From: SHAN690 sp041391765
Lineage (GTDB): Bacteria > Bacteroidota > Bacteroidia > Flavobacteriales_G > Salibacteraceae
DNA: 64,000 nucleotides
Assembly: GCA_041391765.1 (NCBI GenBank)
Contig: JAWKNJ010000014.1
Coordinates: forward strand, 154,880-218,879
Direction: 5' to 3'
Below the pieces are notes generated by a model. The model saw nothing but the letters and a program-made list of their open reading frames with translations, was not told where the DNA came from and searched no databases. Made by a program: the position numbers and the translations under genes. This document shows positions 8,993 through 18,679 of this stretch, in pieces (the stretch's first letter is position 1; every line of letters begins with the position of its first letter).

Positions 8993-9862
8993 TTAGAATA
9001 ATCCTGAGAATGGATTGCTATCGCTTTTAAACTCTTGAATTCTAACCGTCAGAACAGGTAAGTCAGCGTGATTTACTACGCTTTCCGCGTGGCTTCCAAT
9101 AAAGAATCTGCTCAATCCAACTCGACCATGTGTTTCCATGCAAATCGCGTCCGCATTGGTGCGCTTAGCGGCAGCCAAAACACCAGCCTGAATGCTTCGC
9201 TCATTGATCACGTGCATCTCGTAATTCTTCAACTTCCACTCTTTGGCAAAATCAGAAATGAGTTTTTCCGTCTTATCGGTCGTTTCAAAATGGTCAGGTG
9301 TTACCACCTTTACCAAGTGAATCTTCGCATCAAAAAGGTTGACAAAATTGAATAGCTTTTCAAAGTTGTCGGCCGCCTCACCATAGAAATTTGAAGCAAA
9401 AACTATGTTTTTAAAATCGAAGTTTTCATGACGATGTTTTACCGTTAACACAGGACAATCAGCTAATCGAACCACCTTTTCAGTATTCGATCCGATGAAC
9501 ACTTCGTGTGCTCCACTGTCTCCGTGAGAACCCATCACAATCAGATCTATTTCATGCTCTTTAGCTTGCGAGGCAATGGTTTCGTAAACACCATCAAATT
9601 GCAACACTTCAACCGCGTTCACTCCTTTCAGGAACGGTTTCTCGAAAAGCTCCTTGAAGCGCTTTTTTACCAACTTCATCCAAAAGATTCCCTCTGCTGC
9701 GTCTGCATATGATTGGAATGAGTCATTGCGATCATAAACCGGAATGTCTAAAATGTGTAGAATATAAAGTCGTGCCTCTGTTCGCTTTGCAATACTGGCA
9801 GCCACTTCCACTGCATGTTCTGCACATTCACTAAAATCTGTTGGAACGAGTATTTTTCTCAT
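8993..9862 (-). CDS. Universal stress protein, two UspA domains
   Basis: A tandem UspA protein of 289 residues. The ATG at 9862 (MRKILVPTDFSECAEHAV) is chosen over an in-frame TTG at 9880 because Usp proteins start directly at the first beta strand. Both halves keep the ATP-binding glycine motif: MGSHGDSGAHEVFIGSNTE in the first and METHGRVGLSRFFIGSHAE in the second, each followed by a PVLTV strand. It is the first gene of a two-gene usp operon. Upstream, TAACCTTTG differs from the Bacteroidota -7 element by one inserted base. The role is probably stress adaptation in the cytoplasm. Confidence 0.88.
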   Translation of the reverse strand: MRKILVPTDFSECAEHAVEVAASIAKRTEARLYILHILDIPVYDRNDSFQSYADAAEGIFWMKLVKKRFKELFEKPFLKGVNAVEVLQFDGVYETIASQAKEHEIDLIVMGSHGDSGAHEVFIGSNTEKVVRLADCPVLTVKHRHENFDFKNIVFASNFYGEAADNFEKLFNFVNLFDAKIHLVKVVTPDHFETTDKTEKLISDFAKEWKLKNYEMHVINERSIQAGVLAAAKRTNADAICMETHGRVGLSRFFIGSHAESVVNHADLPVLTVRIQEFKSDSNPFSGLF

Positions 9863-9986
9863 GACGTTAATTGAGTTCAAAGGTTAGGTTGTTATGCCTC
9901 ACGCGAATTGACCTGGCTCACAACCAATGTTGATTCTAGTCAGTGAAGATATAATGAGAAATGTAACTAAGAGGTTAACCTTTCAG

Positions 9987-12900
9987 TTACCTCAAGAATA
10001 CTTGGGTGGTATAGTTGGATTCAGACCAAGATAGTTGCACAACATATATTCCCGCAGCCAACCTTTCTAAGTTAATTTGTTTGGTGTAGGATTGAACTAC
10101 TATAGCAGAATTGGAGTATGCTAATTTCCCGGAGCTGTCAAACAACTTCAAGTCAACTGATTCACTCTTCGAGAAGTTGAAATTCATCCATAGATTTTTA
10201 CCATCGCTCCAAACCTTCGGACCTTGTTCGTTCGCTTGATTGCTAACCCCTAAAGCCTCCTTAAAGTTCAGAGAAGTCCTAGCTGTATTGCTACAGTTGT
10301 TCACGTTGAATGCGGTCATTTCTACTACAAATTCTCCAAGGCCAAATTGATGTGTTGGGTTCTTGAGTGTTGACTCTTGTCCGTCTCCGAATTTCCATAC
10401 GTATCGACTAGCTCCATTTGATTGATTGGAAAACTGAACTTCTTGATCATCTACAACCAATGCATTGAAGGAGGCTATCACTTGCTCAGGTTCATGGATA
10501 TTAAACGAATCTCTCATTGCTGAACAAAGTCCATCAGATATAACGTTGATAAAATAATGGCCTGGTAACAAGTTTCCAAACTGCACTTTGCCTTGACCAG
10601 TAAATGACTTCGAGCCAATTGTCGATTGTTGATCATCTCTTAGTTCAAAAAGCCAATTACCTGATTGAGGGCTTGAGAATGACACAACGCCATCATCCTT
10701 CCCGCTGCACGTTACATCTGACACGACTTTAGAGAGTGGAGCTGTCGCGTGCAAGACAAATCGCGGAGTTTGTTGATTAGCCGTCAAAAACACATCTACG
10801 TATTTTATCGATTTAATGTCAATCATGTCTCCAGTTTCTAAATCCTCTAAAAACAAACATGAAGTCGGCTCGAAATTCAAAATCTCAGTGAATTCTAATC
10901 GATAAGTTTTGCTCGTTTGAACCAAGGTCTGAATTGGAATGGAAACATCAGCGGTTAAACTCGGTTGTGAATTGATTGAATATGCTAAGCTGTCACTGGA
11001 AAAGCTAACTAGATTGAGCACACCAGATTCATAACTATAGAACTTCTCAGCGTCCAATTCGGAATCGAGCCTTTGCGTGCCGCCTTCTTTAAAACGAATA
11101 ACCATATCATCTGTCGCAGTTTGACTTATTAAGGTAAACCTTAGCAATGGACTCTTGTCAATTTCCTCAGGATCCAAAAAACCTTGACCGTTATTTGATT
11201 TTACGCTCTCAGCAGATGTGAGCACCGGATCAGAACCATTGGAATGAACCCAAAAAGCTTGGGATGATGCAATATACCTAGAGCCTCCATTTGTTCCGAC
11301 TCCACCTACATAACTGCTATACACTCCTGCATCGGGGTCAAATATGTAAATGGCATCATTAACGTTCGTTTTTATCCAACCCGCAGCATCCCAATCGATT
11401 TCGCTAGCATAAGGATTTCCGACCATTGTCCAACCATCATTAATCGAATCGCCAGAATTAGTGTGACTAACATTAAGATCAACCGCACCTACCAATATCG
11501 GTCCAGTGACATCGATAGTAAAAGGTGCGGTGCCTGCCGAATTGTCTCCACACCACACCCAAAACCCTTCCCCGGGGGTAATGGGTTGATTCGAGTTTAC
11601 TAGCGGCACCCATCCGTAATTGTTATCTCCGGGCACACTTTCATCATATGCAGATATTGAGGTAAAAGGGAAATTCGGCCAATCGGATCCTATGAACCCA
11701 CTGGTGACAAAGTCATCATCCCATTGTTCAAAATCGGCTCCTTGAACAGGCGAACACAGAAACCTCCAATTTGTTTCTCCTGCATCTATGTAGCGCTGCA
11801 CAGTGACATTTCCCAAAATGCTTCCTGCATTCACTGGCGCAATTCTCGCATCGCCCAATGCATCGGATAGGATCACAAGAGCGTTCGAGTTTAAATCCAA
11901 CTGTCCATCCTCAAGAAATAAAGCCTCTCTTATATACTGATCTCCTGAGCCTATTTGAACCCCATTCGAATTATTAATTTCCAGTTCATAAAAAGAGTTT
12001 GCTCCACTAATTATTTGCGAAGAACTTCCCACGAAGCTTATCCGGCCATTGTTATAGGTGGAGGTGCCTGTATAATCTCCATAAACATTCAGAGTAGCAC
12101 TTGAAGCAAATGAAATTGTTGCTCCAGGGTTTATCGAAAGGTCACCAGCGTCTACTGAACCCGAAATCGTTGGCATATTACCTCCAATGGGGCTTGTGGG
12201 AATTTCCGCAGCACTGCTCAAGGTTGGAATGCCACCAGACCAGTTAGCCGCATCTGACCAATCACTCGTATATCCAAGCCAGAAGGTTGTTTTATTGTAG
12301 ATTCTAACATCATCCAGATGAATCCCTCTCTGATTGGCAGCACTTTGGCCACGCCATGCCACATAGTAGGTCGCGGATGATGAGACTGTGAACTCAATGC
12401 TTTCGTCTTGATACGCAGTATTCGAAAATCCAGTATACGTGGCCAGCGTTTGAACTACTGACGCTGTGGTTTGAGCGCTGGTCAAATAAACCGTCATATT
12501 CTCTGTAAATCCGGCATTTCGTGCGCGGAAAGAATAATCAAGCAAATAAGTTTCTCCGGTCTCCAGGTAAATACAACCCGTAAATAGCCAATCATTAGCA
12601 GCGGTGGTTGTATTTCGAAGTCTAGCATTCTGGCTTCCACTTCTAGGGGCTTGGGTTGATTGTTCCCATTGTCTGGCATCCCCATTAGCATTAATGATCA
12701 GCCAGTCTGAAAGATCTTCGCTGGCTTCAAATCCCATGGTTATCACACCTTGAGCAAGGTTGGCACTTTGATTAGTGACACTGTATCCTGCAAACTCATC
12801 ATTGGCGGCAATTCCATCTCCTGACAGCTGAGTTCTAACATCAATAGTGTGTGTTTGTGCCGCAGAAAGGTTTGCTGCAAAACTGTACACAGCCGTTGCG

Positions 12901-14345
12901 CCAGATGCAATTGTACCAGTATAGGTACCTGCGGATTGATATCCTCCACCGTTCAGATTATACTGAACCGGAATATTTGTTGCGGATGATGTACCAAAGT
13001 TTTCAATGGTAATCTGCACGGTCTCTGAAGATGACAGCCCACAGCCATCTGTAGGCGAATTAACTGAAACTACCCCGACATCAATCGGCACAATTTTCTG
13101 AATCTGAATGTCGTCAATATTGATGTCCCACCGATCGGCAGCGCTTGTAGCCTCCCAAGCTACATAGTATGTGCCGGTGGTTCCAACAGTAATGTTGTTC
13201 GTTGCAAGTAAGTAGGTGGTATTGGTGATGTTATTAAATGTCTGAAGTGTTGACACAGTTGATAGATCATCTTGTGCTGATGTAACTCTAACCGTGAAGC
13301 TTTCTGGATAAGTTGCACTCCGGACTCTATAATAATATGTCAACTCGTAAGTGGCTCCTGCCTCAAGCTCCAAGCAAGGTGTAAACATCCAATCATCTGC
13401 AGCATTGGCGGTGCTGTAATTATATGCAGCAGCTCTAGAACCCGTGCGTGGATTGGTAGTGTTCGTAAACGACCATACACCGGCATCTCCATTGACGTTC
13501 AGGGTACTCCACCCTGACAAGTCTTCTGATGCTTCAAACCCCATGGTCAATGCCCCCATGTTCACAAAGTCATGGGTCTGCGCATTTGTTACTAAATAAC
13601 CATTAATCGCATCATTCGCAGTATTGGCATCACCAGACAACTGCGCTCTTACATCAATGGAATAAGTTGAATAGGAAGAAAGGTTAACGTTAAATGTGAA
13701 GTGGGCTGTATCACCAGCTAAAATAGGGCCACCGATTTGACCCGCTGAGATATATCCTCCACCGTTTACTTGGTATTGAATTGGCAAATTAGTGATTGAT
13801 GTTGTACCCTGATTTCTTACTATCACCTTGATTTGCTCGCTGCTGCTCAATTCGCACCCTGATATCACACCGCTTACACTTTCCATGGACGCGTCATCAG
13901 TTGGACAGCTACCTCCACCTGACACATTGAAGAACTGCTGTCCCGATGATGAACCACTGGTAAGGTTGTAATTAGCAACCTGAACACCTCCACTCGTGAT
14001 TCTCACATAATTACCATTACCGTTCCACCCATCACCAAACGCATCAAGCGCGATGAAATAGTAATTATTCAAGTTTGCATAACATCCCAAGTTGAAAGTG
14101 GCTGAATAACTAGAATTAGAAGCCGTGGTTTGGCAGTTGCTTGGATCGCAAACTTCGAAAATCAAGGTTCCATTTGGATCGTAGACTTCAACCTTGTTGT
14201 CTGAAGCCCAGCTCACCCAATTTACTTCAACTGTCAACTCTGAAACCTGTCCGTATGCTGTTCCTGAGAAAAACACCAACAACACAGCCAAGGGCTGTGA
14301 AATAATGGTTCTAAAAATGTTCTTGTGCGTTTGGGGGGTACACAT
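9987..14345 (-). CDS. Large secreted T9SS-sorted adhesin-like protein
   Basis: A secreted surface protein of about 1452 residues, with a Sec signal peptide ending near GTAYGQ. The start is ATG 14345, not the TTG six bases earlier. After an N-terminal beta domain come two tandem copies of a unit of about 270 residues. Each unit pairs a CARDB-like half (L-SSSE...NGGGY-SAG) with a MAM/choice-of-anchor-like half (MGFEASEDLS-W...NDWLF). Next are a region of short beta-helix-like repeats, a PKD-like domain (VWKFGDGQE...F) and a C-terminal T9SS type A sorting domain (LKLFDSSGKLAYS...LAAGIYVVQL). Sorting through T9SS to the surface or medium is likely; the ligand is unknown. A hairpin (GTAACT/AGTTAC, 9963-9990) overlaps the stop codon. 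Confidence 0.88.
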   Translation of the reverse strand: MCTPQTHKNIFRTIISQPLAVLLVFFSGTAYGQVSELTVEVNWVSWASDNKVEVYDPNGTLIFEVCDPSNCQTTASNSSYSATFNLGCYANLNNYYFIALDAFGDGWNGNGNYVRITSGGVQVANYNLTSGSSSGQQFFNVSGGGSCPTDDASMESVSGVISGCELSSSEQIKVIVRNQGTTSITNLPIQYQVNGGGYISAGQIGGPILAGDTAHFTFNVNLSSYSTYSIDVRAQLSGDANTANDAINGYLVTNAQTHDFVNMGALTMGFEASEDLSGWSTLNVNGDAGVWSFTNTTNPRTGSRAAAYNYSTANAADDWMFTPCLELEAGATYELTYYYRVRSATYPESFTVRVTSAQDDLSTVSTLQTFNNITNTTYLLATNNITVGTTGTYYVAWEATSAADRWDINIDDIQIQKIVPIDVGVVSVNSPTDGCGLSSSETVQITIENFGTSSATNIPVQYNLNGGGYQSAGTYTGTIASGATAVYSFAANLSAAQTHTIDVRTQLSGDGIAANDEFAGYSVTNQSANLAQGVITMGFEASEDLSDWLIINANGDARQWEQSTQAPRSGSQNARLRNTTTAANDWLFTGCIYLETGETYLLDYSFRARNAGFTENMTVYLTSAQTTASVVQTLATYTGFSNTAYQDESIEFTVSSSATYYVAWRGQSAANQRGIHLDDVRIYNKTTFWLGYTSDWSDAANWSGGIPTLSSAAEIPTSPIGGNMPTISGSVDAGDLSINPGATISFASSATLNVYGDYTGTSTYNNGRISFVGSSSQIISGANSFYELEINNSNGVQIGSGDQYIREALFLEDGQLDLNSNALVILSDALGDARIAPVNAGSILGNVTVQRYIDAGETNWRFLCSPVQGADFEQWDDDFVTSGFIGSDWPNFPFTSISAYDESVPGDNNYGWVPLVNSNQPITPGEGFWVWCGDNSAGTAPFTIDVTGPILVGAVDLNVSHTNSGDSINDGWTMVGNPYASEIDWDAAGWIKTNVNDAIYIFDPDAGVYSSYVGGVGTNGGSRYIASSQAFWVHSNGSDPVLTSAESVKSNNGQGFLDPEEIDKSPLLRFTLISQTATDDMVIRFKEGGTQRLDSELDAEKFYSYESGVLNLVSFSSDSLAYSINSQPSLTADVSIPIQTLVQTSKTYRLEFTEILNFEPTSCLFLEDLETGDMIDIKSIKYVDVFLTANQQTPRFVLHATAPLSKVVSDVTCSGKDDGVVSFSSPQSGNWLFELRDDQQSTIGSKSFTGQGKVQFGNLLPGHYFINVISDGLCSAMRDSFNIHEPEQVIASFNALVVDDQEVQFSNQSNGASRYVWKFGDGQESTLKNPTHQFGLGEFVVEMTAFNVNNCSNTARTSLNFKEALGVSNQANEQGPKVWSDGKNLWMNFNFSKSESVDLKLFDSSGKLAYSNSAIVVQSYTKQINLERLAAGIYVVQLSWSESNYTTQVFLR

Positions 14346-14458
14346 ATGCAATGAATCTGTAAGGTAGACTCGTATACGCAGCCGACATTAAATCGGATAC
14401 AAATCAATGGGTTTTTTCGACCTTTCTCAAAGATTTGTGGATGAAGTAGATGTTTCGG

Positions 14459-15973
14459 TTAATGATTCACAGTAACTTTTCTGTAACTCTTATCATTTCC
14501 ACTAATAACTTCAACCATGTAAGTTCCGTTGCTCAATCCAGTCACATCAATATCAACGGTTGATTGACGTGGGTTAAGGGTCACGACCTTATTTCCGATG
14601 AGATCATAGACTATCACCGATTTGATCTGCTCAATTCCAGTAACATTGATTTTTTGGCTAGCTGGATTAGGGAACAATGTGAAGGCTTCGCGATTCAATT
14701 CATTTACTCCAACGGCAACTCCAATTGTGAAGGTGTCCATGATTGAACAACCGTTGATATCCATTGCAGTTACAATGTATTCTCCAGAATCAAGTCCTAT
14801 GGGATCCGCAGCCGTAGATGTGAAACCATTCGGTCCGATCCAACTATAAACATACGGGGCCACACCGCCTCCGACTGTAATGTCAATCTTACCATCACCT
14901 CCCGCATCCGTTGCATTTTGAACAGCTCCAGTAATGCTCATGGCAGCAGGTTCAACGATAATCACTTCCAACTCATATGAATCAGTGTCATTATCATTTA
15001 CAGTAACCATGTAAGTACCTGCACACAATCCTGTTGCAGTAGCTCCTGATTGATTGTTCGCGCTGGCAGGCCACGTATAGCTATAGGGAGGGTCTGCGCC
15101 TAAACCAAGCACGGTTGCCGAACCGTTGCATCCCCCATTGCAAGAAGGCACATTGATCTGCTCAATGCTCGCCAATAACTTATCAATCTGAAACTCAGTG
15201 GTTACGATATTACCTCCTTGTGCATCCGCAGTTGCCGAAAGAACCGGCCATTTTTCGCCATTCGCATACCAACGATAGTGGTAGATTGTAGTGTCAATTT
15301 CATCTACAAAGGACATAGGTGCAATCGGAAGTATTTTTACCCAAATGGAGTCCAGCGTGCGTTCCTTGTAATACTGACGCAATGTGTTAGGATAAGACCC
15401 CCCCGATGTTTCCAAAGACCCATAGGCATCAATCGAAGAATTCACATAGATTCTTCTCACCACTCTAGCTTGATAACAAACACTTCCCTGGCCCAAAGCC
15501 GCACAGCTTATTGTTGTATCGATAACGGCATTATCATTGAACACGTCAAGATGTGTTGCAGGAAATTCAATTTGACTCACATCATCGGGAATATTTAACG
15601 CCATAGAAATAGGAACTCCCAGCACCTCCGTTAAGCTTCCGGCAAGTCCATCTAATTCAAATTTGGCAGCGCTTGATTTAAAAAATAGAGTGTCGTTGAA
15701 TCGTTCAATTGCCAAATCAGCATTTTGAAAATGGGATGCACTGTTCGTAGTAACGGGGTCAACGAACTTCAGGATGTTATATTCCTCAACGAGGAAAGTA
15801 TAATTCCAAGACTGAGCCCCTGTTCCTCCAACGGGCATTGTTGTGGTAGGATCAAAATTTCCAACGACCATACTGTCCCCAGCAACTCCCATGTCGTTCT
15901 GGGTGATAGTGATCTGAGCGCCTGCCAGTGATGCCGCGAAAATGAGTGAGAGAACAAGTAAAATACCTTTCAT
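14459..15973 (-). CDS. Secreted protein with SprB-like repeats and T9SS sorting domain
   Basis: A 504-residue exported protein with a signal peptide (MKGILLVLSLIFAASLAGAQ). The N-terminal half of about 260 residues has no family I recognise. It is followed by two SprB-type repeats (CNGGCNGSATVLGLGADPPY...GLCAGTYMVTVND, and a second with GPNGF...DSGEYIVTAMDINGCS). A canonical T9SS type A C-terminal domain ends the protein (FTLFPNPASQKINVTG...LSNGTYMVEV). SprB repeats occur in gliding adhesins of Flavobacteria. It has the same orientation as the larger T9SS protein downstream, with a gap of about 110 bases, and the two may be co-regulated. Confidence 0.88.
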   Translation of the reverse strand: MKGILLVLSLIFAASLAGAQITITQNDMGVAGDSMVVGNFDPTTTMPVGGTGAQSWNYTFLVEEYNILKFVDPVTTNSASHFQNADLAIERFNDTLFFKSSAAKFELDGLAGSLTEVLGVPISMALNIPDDVSQIEFPATHLDVFNDNAVIDTTISCAALGQGSVCYQARVVRRIYVNSSIDAYGSLETSGGSYPNTLRQYYKERTLDSIWVKILPIAPMSFVDEIDTTIYHYRWYANGEKWPVLSATADAQGGNIVTTEFQIDKLLASIEQINVPSCNGGCNGSATVLGLGADPPYSYTWPASANNQSGATATGLCAGTYMVTVNDNDTDSYELEVIIVEPAAMSITGAVQNATDAGGDGKIDITVGGGVAPYVYSWIGPNGFTSTAADPIGLDSGEYIVTAMDINGCSIMDTFTIGVAVGVNELNREAFTLFPNPASQKINVTGIEQIKSVIVYDLIGNKVVTLNPRQSTVDIDVTGLSNGTYMVEVISGNDKSYRKVTVNH

Positions 15974-16083
15974 AGACAGTAGTGTTTAGACGAATATAGT
16001 TCATATAAGACGCATCAATGGGCCTGTAGGTTTATTTATGAATAACACCCAAGTGCTCATATCCCCATAGCTGAAGCAAAAAC

Positions 16084-16091
16084 TACATTTG
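16084..16091 (+). promoter_or_regulatory. -7 promoter element of rbfA operon
   Basis: TACATTTG matches the Bacteroidota TAnnTTTG element exactly and ends five bases before the rbfA ATG. Transcription would then start at or next to the start codon. No clear -33 TTTG was found. Confidence 0.5.
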
Positions 16092-16096
16092 TGGTC

Positions 16097-16435
16097 ATGG
16101 AATCAGTAAGGCAGCAGAAGGTCTCACGCTTGCTTCAAAAAGAGATCAGCACTATCTTTCAACAGAACCTTGGACACCTGAGTCATGGCAACATGGTTTC
16201 AGTGACTGTTGTTCGCATTGCCCCCGATCTGGGGTTCGCGAAAATATATGTGAGCATTTTTCCAGAAAAAGAGCCACAAAAGCTGGTGGAAGTATTCAAT
16301 GAGCATCTTGGCGAGGTAACCCGACTGCTCTATCCGCGCATCAAAAATCAATTTCGGAAGATGCCCGAAATCCGGTTCTATCATGACGACTCGCTGGATT
16401 ATGCGGATCGGATCAACCAGCTCCTTCCTGACTAG
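16097..16435 (+). CDS. rbfA: Ribosome-binding factor A
   Basis: A 30S assembly factor that helps mature the 5' end of 16S rRNA and supports growth at low temperature. The 112-residue product begins MESVRQQKVSRLLQKEISTI and contains the KH-like pattern VTVVRIAPDLGFAKIYVSIF and the C-terminal MPEIRFYHDDSLDYADRI motif with the conserved acidic helix. ATG 16097 is preferred to the GTG six bases earlier because that GTG overlaps the TACATTTG promoter box. Twelve bases separate it from the downstream permease gene, so the two are probably co-transcribed. Confidence 0.95.
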   Translation: MESVRQQKVSRLLQKEISTIFQQNLGHLSHGNMVSVTVVRIAPDLGFAKIYVSIFPEKEPQKLVEVFNEHLGEVTRLLYPRIKNQFRKMPEIRFYHDDSLDYADRINQLLPD

Positions 16436-16447
16436 GTCGCATCAGCA

Positions 16448-17671
16448 TTGAACGTACCCATCGTCATAGCCAGACGTTACTTGTTTTCAAAAAACAATCG
16501 CAATGTCATTAACATCATTTCTGGTATTGCTGCATTGGGAGTGGGTATCGGCAGTCTGGCTATGATTGTGGTGCTCAGTGCATTCAACGGTCTGGAAGGT
16601 CTGGTATCTGATCTTTATACCCGTGTTGACCCTGATTTGCGAGTCATGCCCATCAAAGGCAAAACTTTTCCAATGTCACCGACCGAGTTGAGTGAGCTCG
16701 CTTCGTGGCCTGAAATTGAAGCCCTGACACCGGTTTTGGAAGAAACTGTCTTCCTGCAATATGATGATCATCAAAGCATTGTTACCTTAAGGGGGATTGA
16801 CGAGGCCTACCTGCCCAATTTGGACCTGGAAGGGCATGTGGTTGAAGGATCCCTGGGTCTAAATCATCGTGGCGTTGAAGCTGCCTTCATGGGTTTTGGT
16901 GTGGCGGACAATCTTCAATTGTTCATTCAGGATGGGATGGAGACTATAAAGGTTTACGCTGCAAAACGAGATGGAATTAGCTCTATGAATCCTGAAAATA
17001 AGTTTGTGGTAGAACATATTATACCACTAGGGATTGTCGCTCTAAATCCCGAGTTCGACTTCAAGTACTTCTACACTTCCTACGATTTTGCCTCTAAAAT
17101 TCTCAATCGAAGACAGGAAGCCTCTTACCTCGAAATCACCGCCTTGAATCCCAAGGTTGAGAACCAACTTCGAGAAAAGCTGGCCAACCGCTTTGGCGAC
17201 AATTTTGAGATCAAGTCCCGGATCGAACTCAACGATGTGATTTTCAAAACCAACGCTACCGAGAAATGGGTCACGTTTTTCATCCTCAGCTTTATTATGA
17301 TTGTTGCAACGTTCACCTTCATTGGCAGTCTATCAATGCTCATCATTGAAAAAAAGCGAGACATAGGACTGTTTCGCACCATGGGGCTTACCATTGTTGG
17401 CGTGCGTAGACTCTTTGTTTATGAAGGATTGATGATTACGATGGTGGGAATCGCGAGTGGTTTGAGCTTAGGAATAGCATTGATTTTGGCGCAGCAATAC
17501 ATCGGATTCTTTCCTCTTCAAGGCGGTATTGTCGAGTTCTATCCTGTTTCCTTAGAATTACCTGATGTTTTAGCTGTGTTGTGCGTTTCCGGCCTCATCG
17601 GCTGGGGAGCTAGCTTACTTCCAGTCTCGGTTCTGTTGAAGGCCTCCAACCTTCAAACCATGACTTCCTGA
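16448..17671 (+). CDS. FtsX-like ABC permease (LolC/LolE family)
   Basis: A 407-residue inner-membrane permease. It has an N-terminal membrane helix (about 20-45), a large MacB/LolC-type periplasmic domain, and three C-terminal helices with the FtsX-family IIEKKRDIGLFRTMGLT segment near residues 300-316. LolC/E proteins work with the LolD ATPase to release lipoproteins from the inner membrane. No ATPase gene is adjacent here, which is usual in Bacteroidota. Translation starts at TTG 16448, 12 bases after rbfA. The 3' end overlaps convergent dusB by 19 bases. Confidence 0.88.
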   Translation: MNVPIVIARRYLFSKNNRNVINIISGIAALGVGIGSLAMIVVLSAFNGLEGLVSDLYTRVDPDLRVMPIKGKTFPMSPTELSELASWPEIEALTPVLEETVFLQYDDHQSIVTLRGIDEAYLPNLDLEGHVVEGSLGLNHRGVEAAFMGFGVADNLQLFIQDGMETIKVYAAKRDGISSMNPENKFVVEHIIPLGIVALNPEFDFKYFYTSYDFASKILNRRQEASYLEITALNPKVENQLREKLANRFGDNFEIKSRIELNDVIFKTNATEKWVTFFILSFIMIVATFTFIGSLSMLIIEKKRDIGLFRTMGLTIVGVRRLFVYEGLMITMVGIASGLSLGIALILAQQYIGFFPLQGGIVEFYPVSLELPDVLAVLCVSGLIGWGASLLPVSVLLKASNLQTMTS

Positions 17672-18642
17672 TGCGCGATTGGAATCTGATCCAACACATT
17701 TAGCAGGGTTTCCAGTGTATCCTCTGTTACCAATTGCACGCGAGTTTCTTTGAAATGAGGCATGCCCTTAAAGTAGTTGGCATAATGCCTGCGCATTTCC
17801 ATTATTCCAACTCGTTCACCCTTCCATTGGACTGATTTCAGAAGGTGCTCCTTAGCAGCCTCGGCTCGTTGCGTAATGGTCGGTGGCTCTAAATGTGTTC
17901 CCGTTCTGATGAAATGCTTGATCTCGTTAAACACCCATGGATATCCAATGGCAGCGCGACCGATCATCACCCCATCAACCCCAAAGCGGTTTTTCATTTC
18001 AACGGCCTTTTCGGGTGTATCCACATCACCATTACCAAACACGGGAATTTGCATTCGTGGGTTGTTCTTCACATCGCCAATCAGTGTCCAATCGGCTTCG
18101 CCCTTATACATCTGCACTCGGGTTCGACCGTGTATGGATATTGCCTTGATGCCAATGTCTTGAAGCCGTTCAGCTACCTCAACAATGTGCTTCGAGCTCT
18201 CGTCCCATCCCAACCTAGTCTTTACTGTCACCGGTAGGGATGTGCTATCTACAATGGCCTTGGTAAGTCGAATCATTTTTGGAATGTCCTTCAATATTCC
18301 CGCTCCGGCATCCTTACACACCACCTTTTTAACCGGGCACCCATAATTGATGTCTAGCAAATCAGGCTCACTACGCTCAACTATCTCCGCTGATTGACGC
18401 ATCGAATCTTCATCGCCTCCGAAGATTTGGATGCCAATGGGACGCTCCTCGTCATAGATGTCCAGCTTTTGCACGCTCTTGGCTGCATCGCGAATCAATC
18501 CTTCCGAACTGATGAACTCGGTGTACATCATGTCCGCCCCATGTTTTTTGCATAGGGAACGAAACGGAGGGTCGCTCACATCCTCCATCGGAGCGAGCAA
18601 CAATGGAAACTCTCCTAGTTCTATGTTAGCGATCTTCACCAT
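17653..18642 (-). CDS. dusB: tRNA-dihydrouridine synthase DusB
   Basis: An FMN-dependent enzyme that reduces uridine to dihydrouridine in the tRNA D-loop. The 329-residue product starts MVKIANIELGEFPLLLAPME. It has the Dus signature LLDINYGCPVKKVVCKDAGAG with the catalytic Cys, the phosphate-binding FGNGDVDTPEKA, and GVMIGRAAIGYPW. An upstream in-frame TTG (18753) would add 37 unrelated residues and run through the divergent gene, so ATG 18642 is used. It is divergent from a CPBP protease with only 37 bases between the starts. Confidence 0.95.
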   Translation of the reverse strand: MVKIANIELGEFPLLLAPMEDVSDPPFRSLCKKHGADMMYTEFISSEGLIRDAAKSVQKLDIYDEERPIGIQIFGGDEDSMRQSAEIVERSEPDLLDINYGCPVKKVVCKDAGAGILKDIPKMIRLTKAIVDSTSLPVTVKTRLGWDESSKHIVEVAERLQDIGIKAISIHGRTRVQMYKGEADWTLIGDVKNNPRMQIPVFGNGDVDTPEKAVEMKNRFGVDGVMIGRAAIGYPWVFNEIKHFIRTGTHLEPPTITQRAEAAKEHLLKSVQWKGERVGIMEMRRHYANYFKGMPHFKETRVQLVTEDTLETLLNVLDQIPIAHQEVMV

Positions 18643-18653
18643 TTTTACGGCTG

Positions 18654-18661
18654 CAAAACTA
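18654..18661 (-). promoter_or_regulatory. -7 promoter element of dusB
   Basis: On the minus strand TAGTTTTG matches TAnnTTTG exactly, 11 bases before the dusB ATG. It lies in the short divergent interval shared with the CPBP gene. Confidence 0.45.
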
Positions 18662-18679
18662 CGATCAAAACACTCAAGC

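Noticed and set aside
18458..18679. 74-codon N-terminal extension of the CPBP protease
   Set aside because: It lies antisense within dusB and shows no membrane or family features; ATG 18680 gives the normal length.
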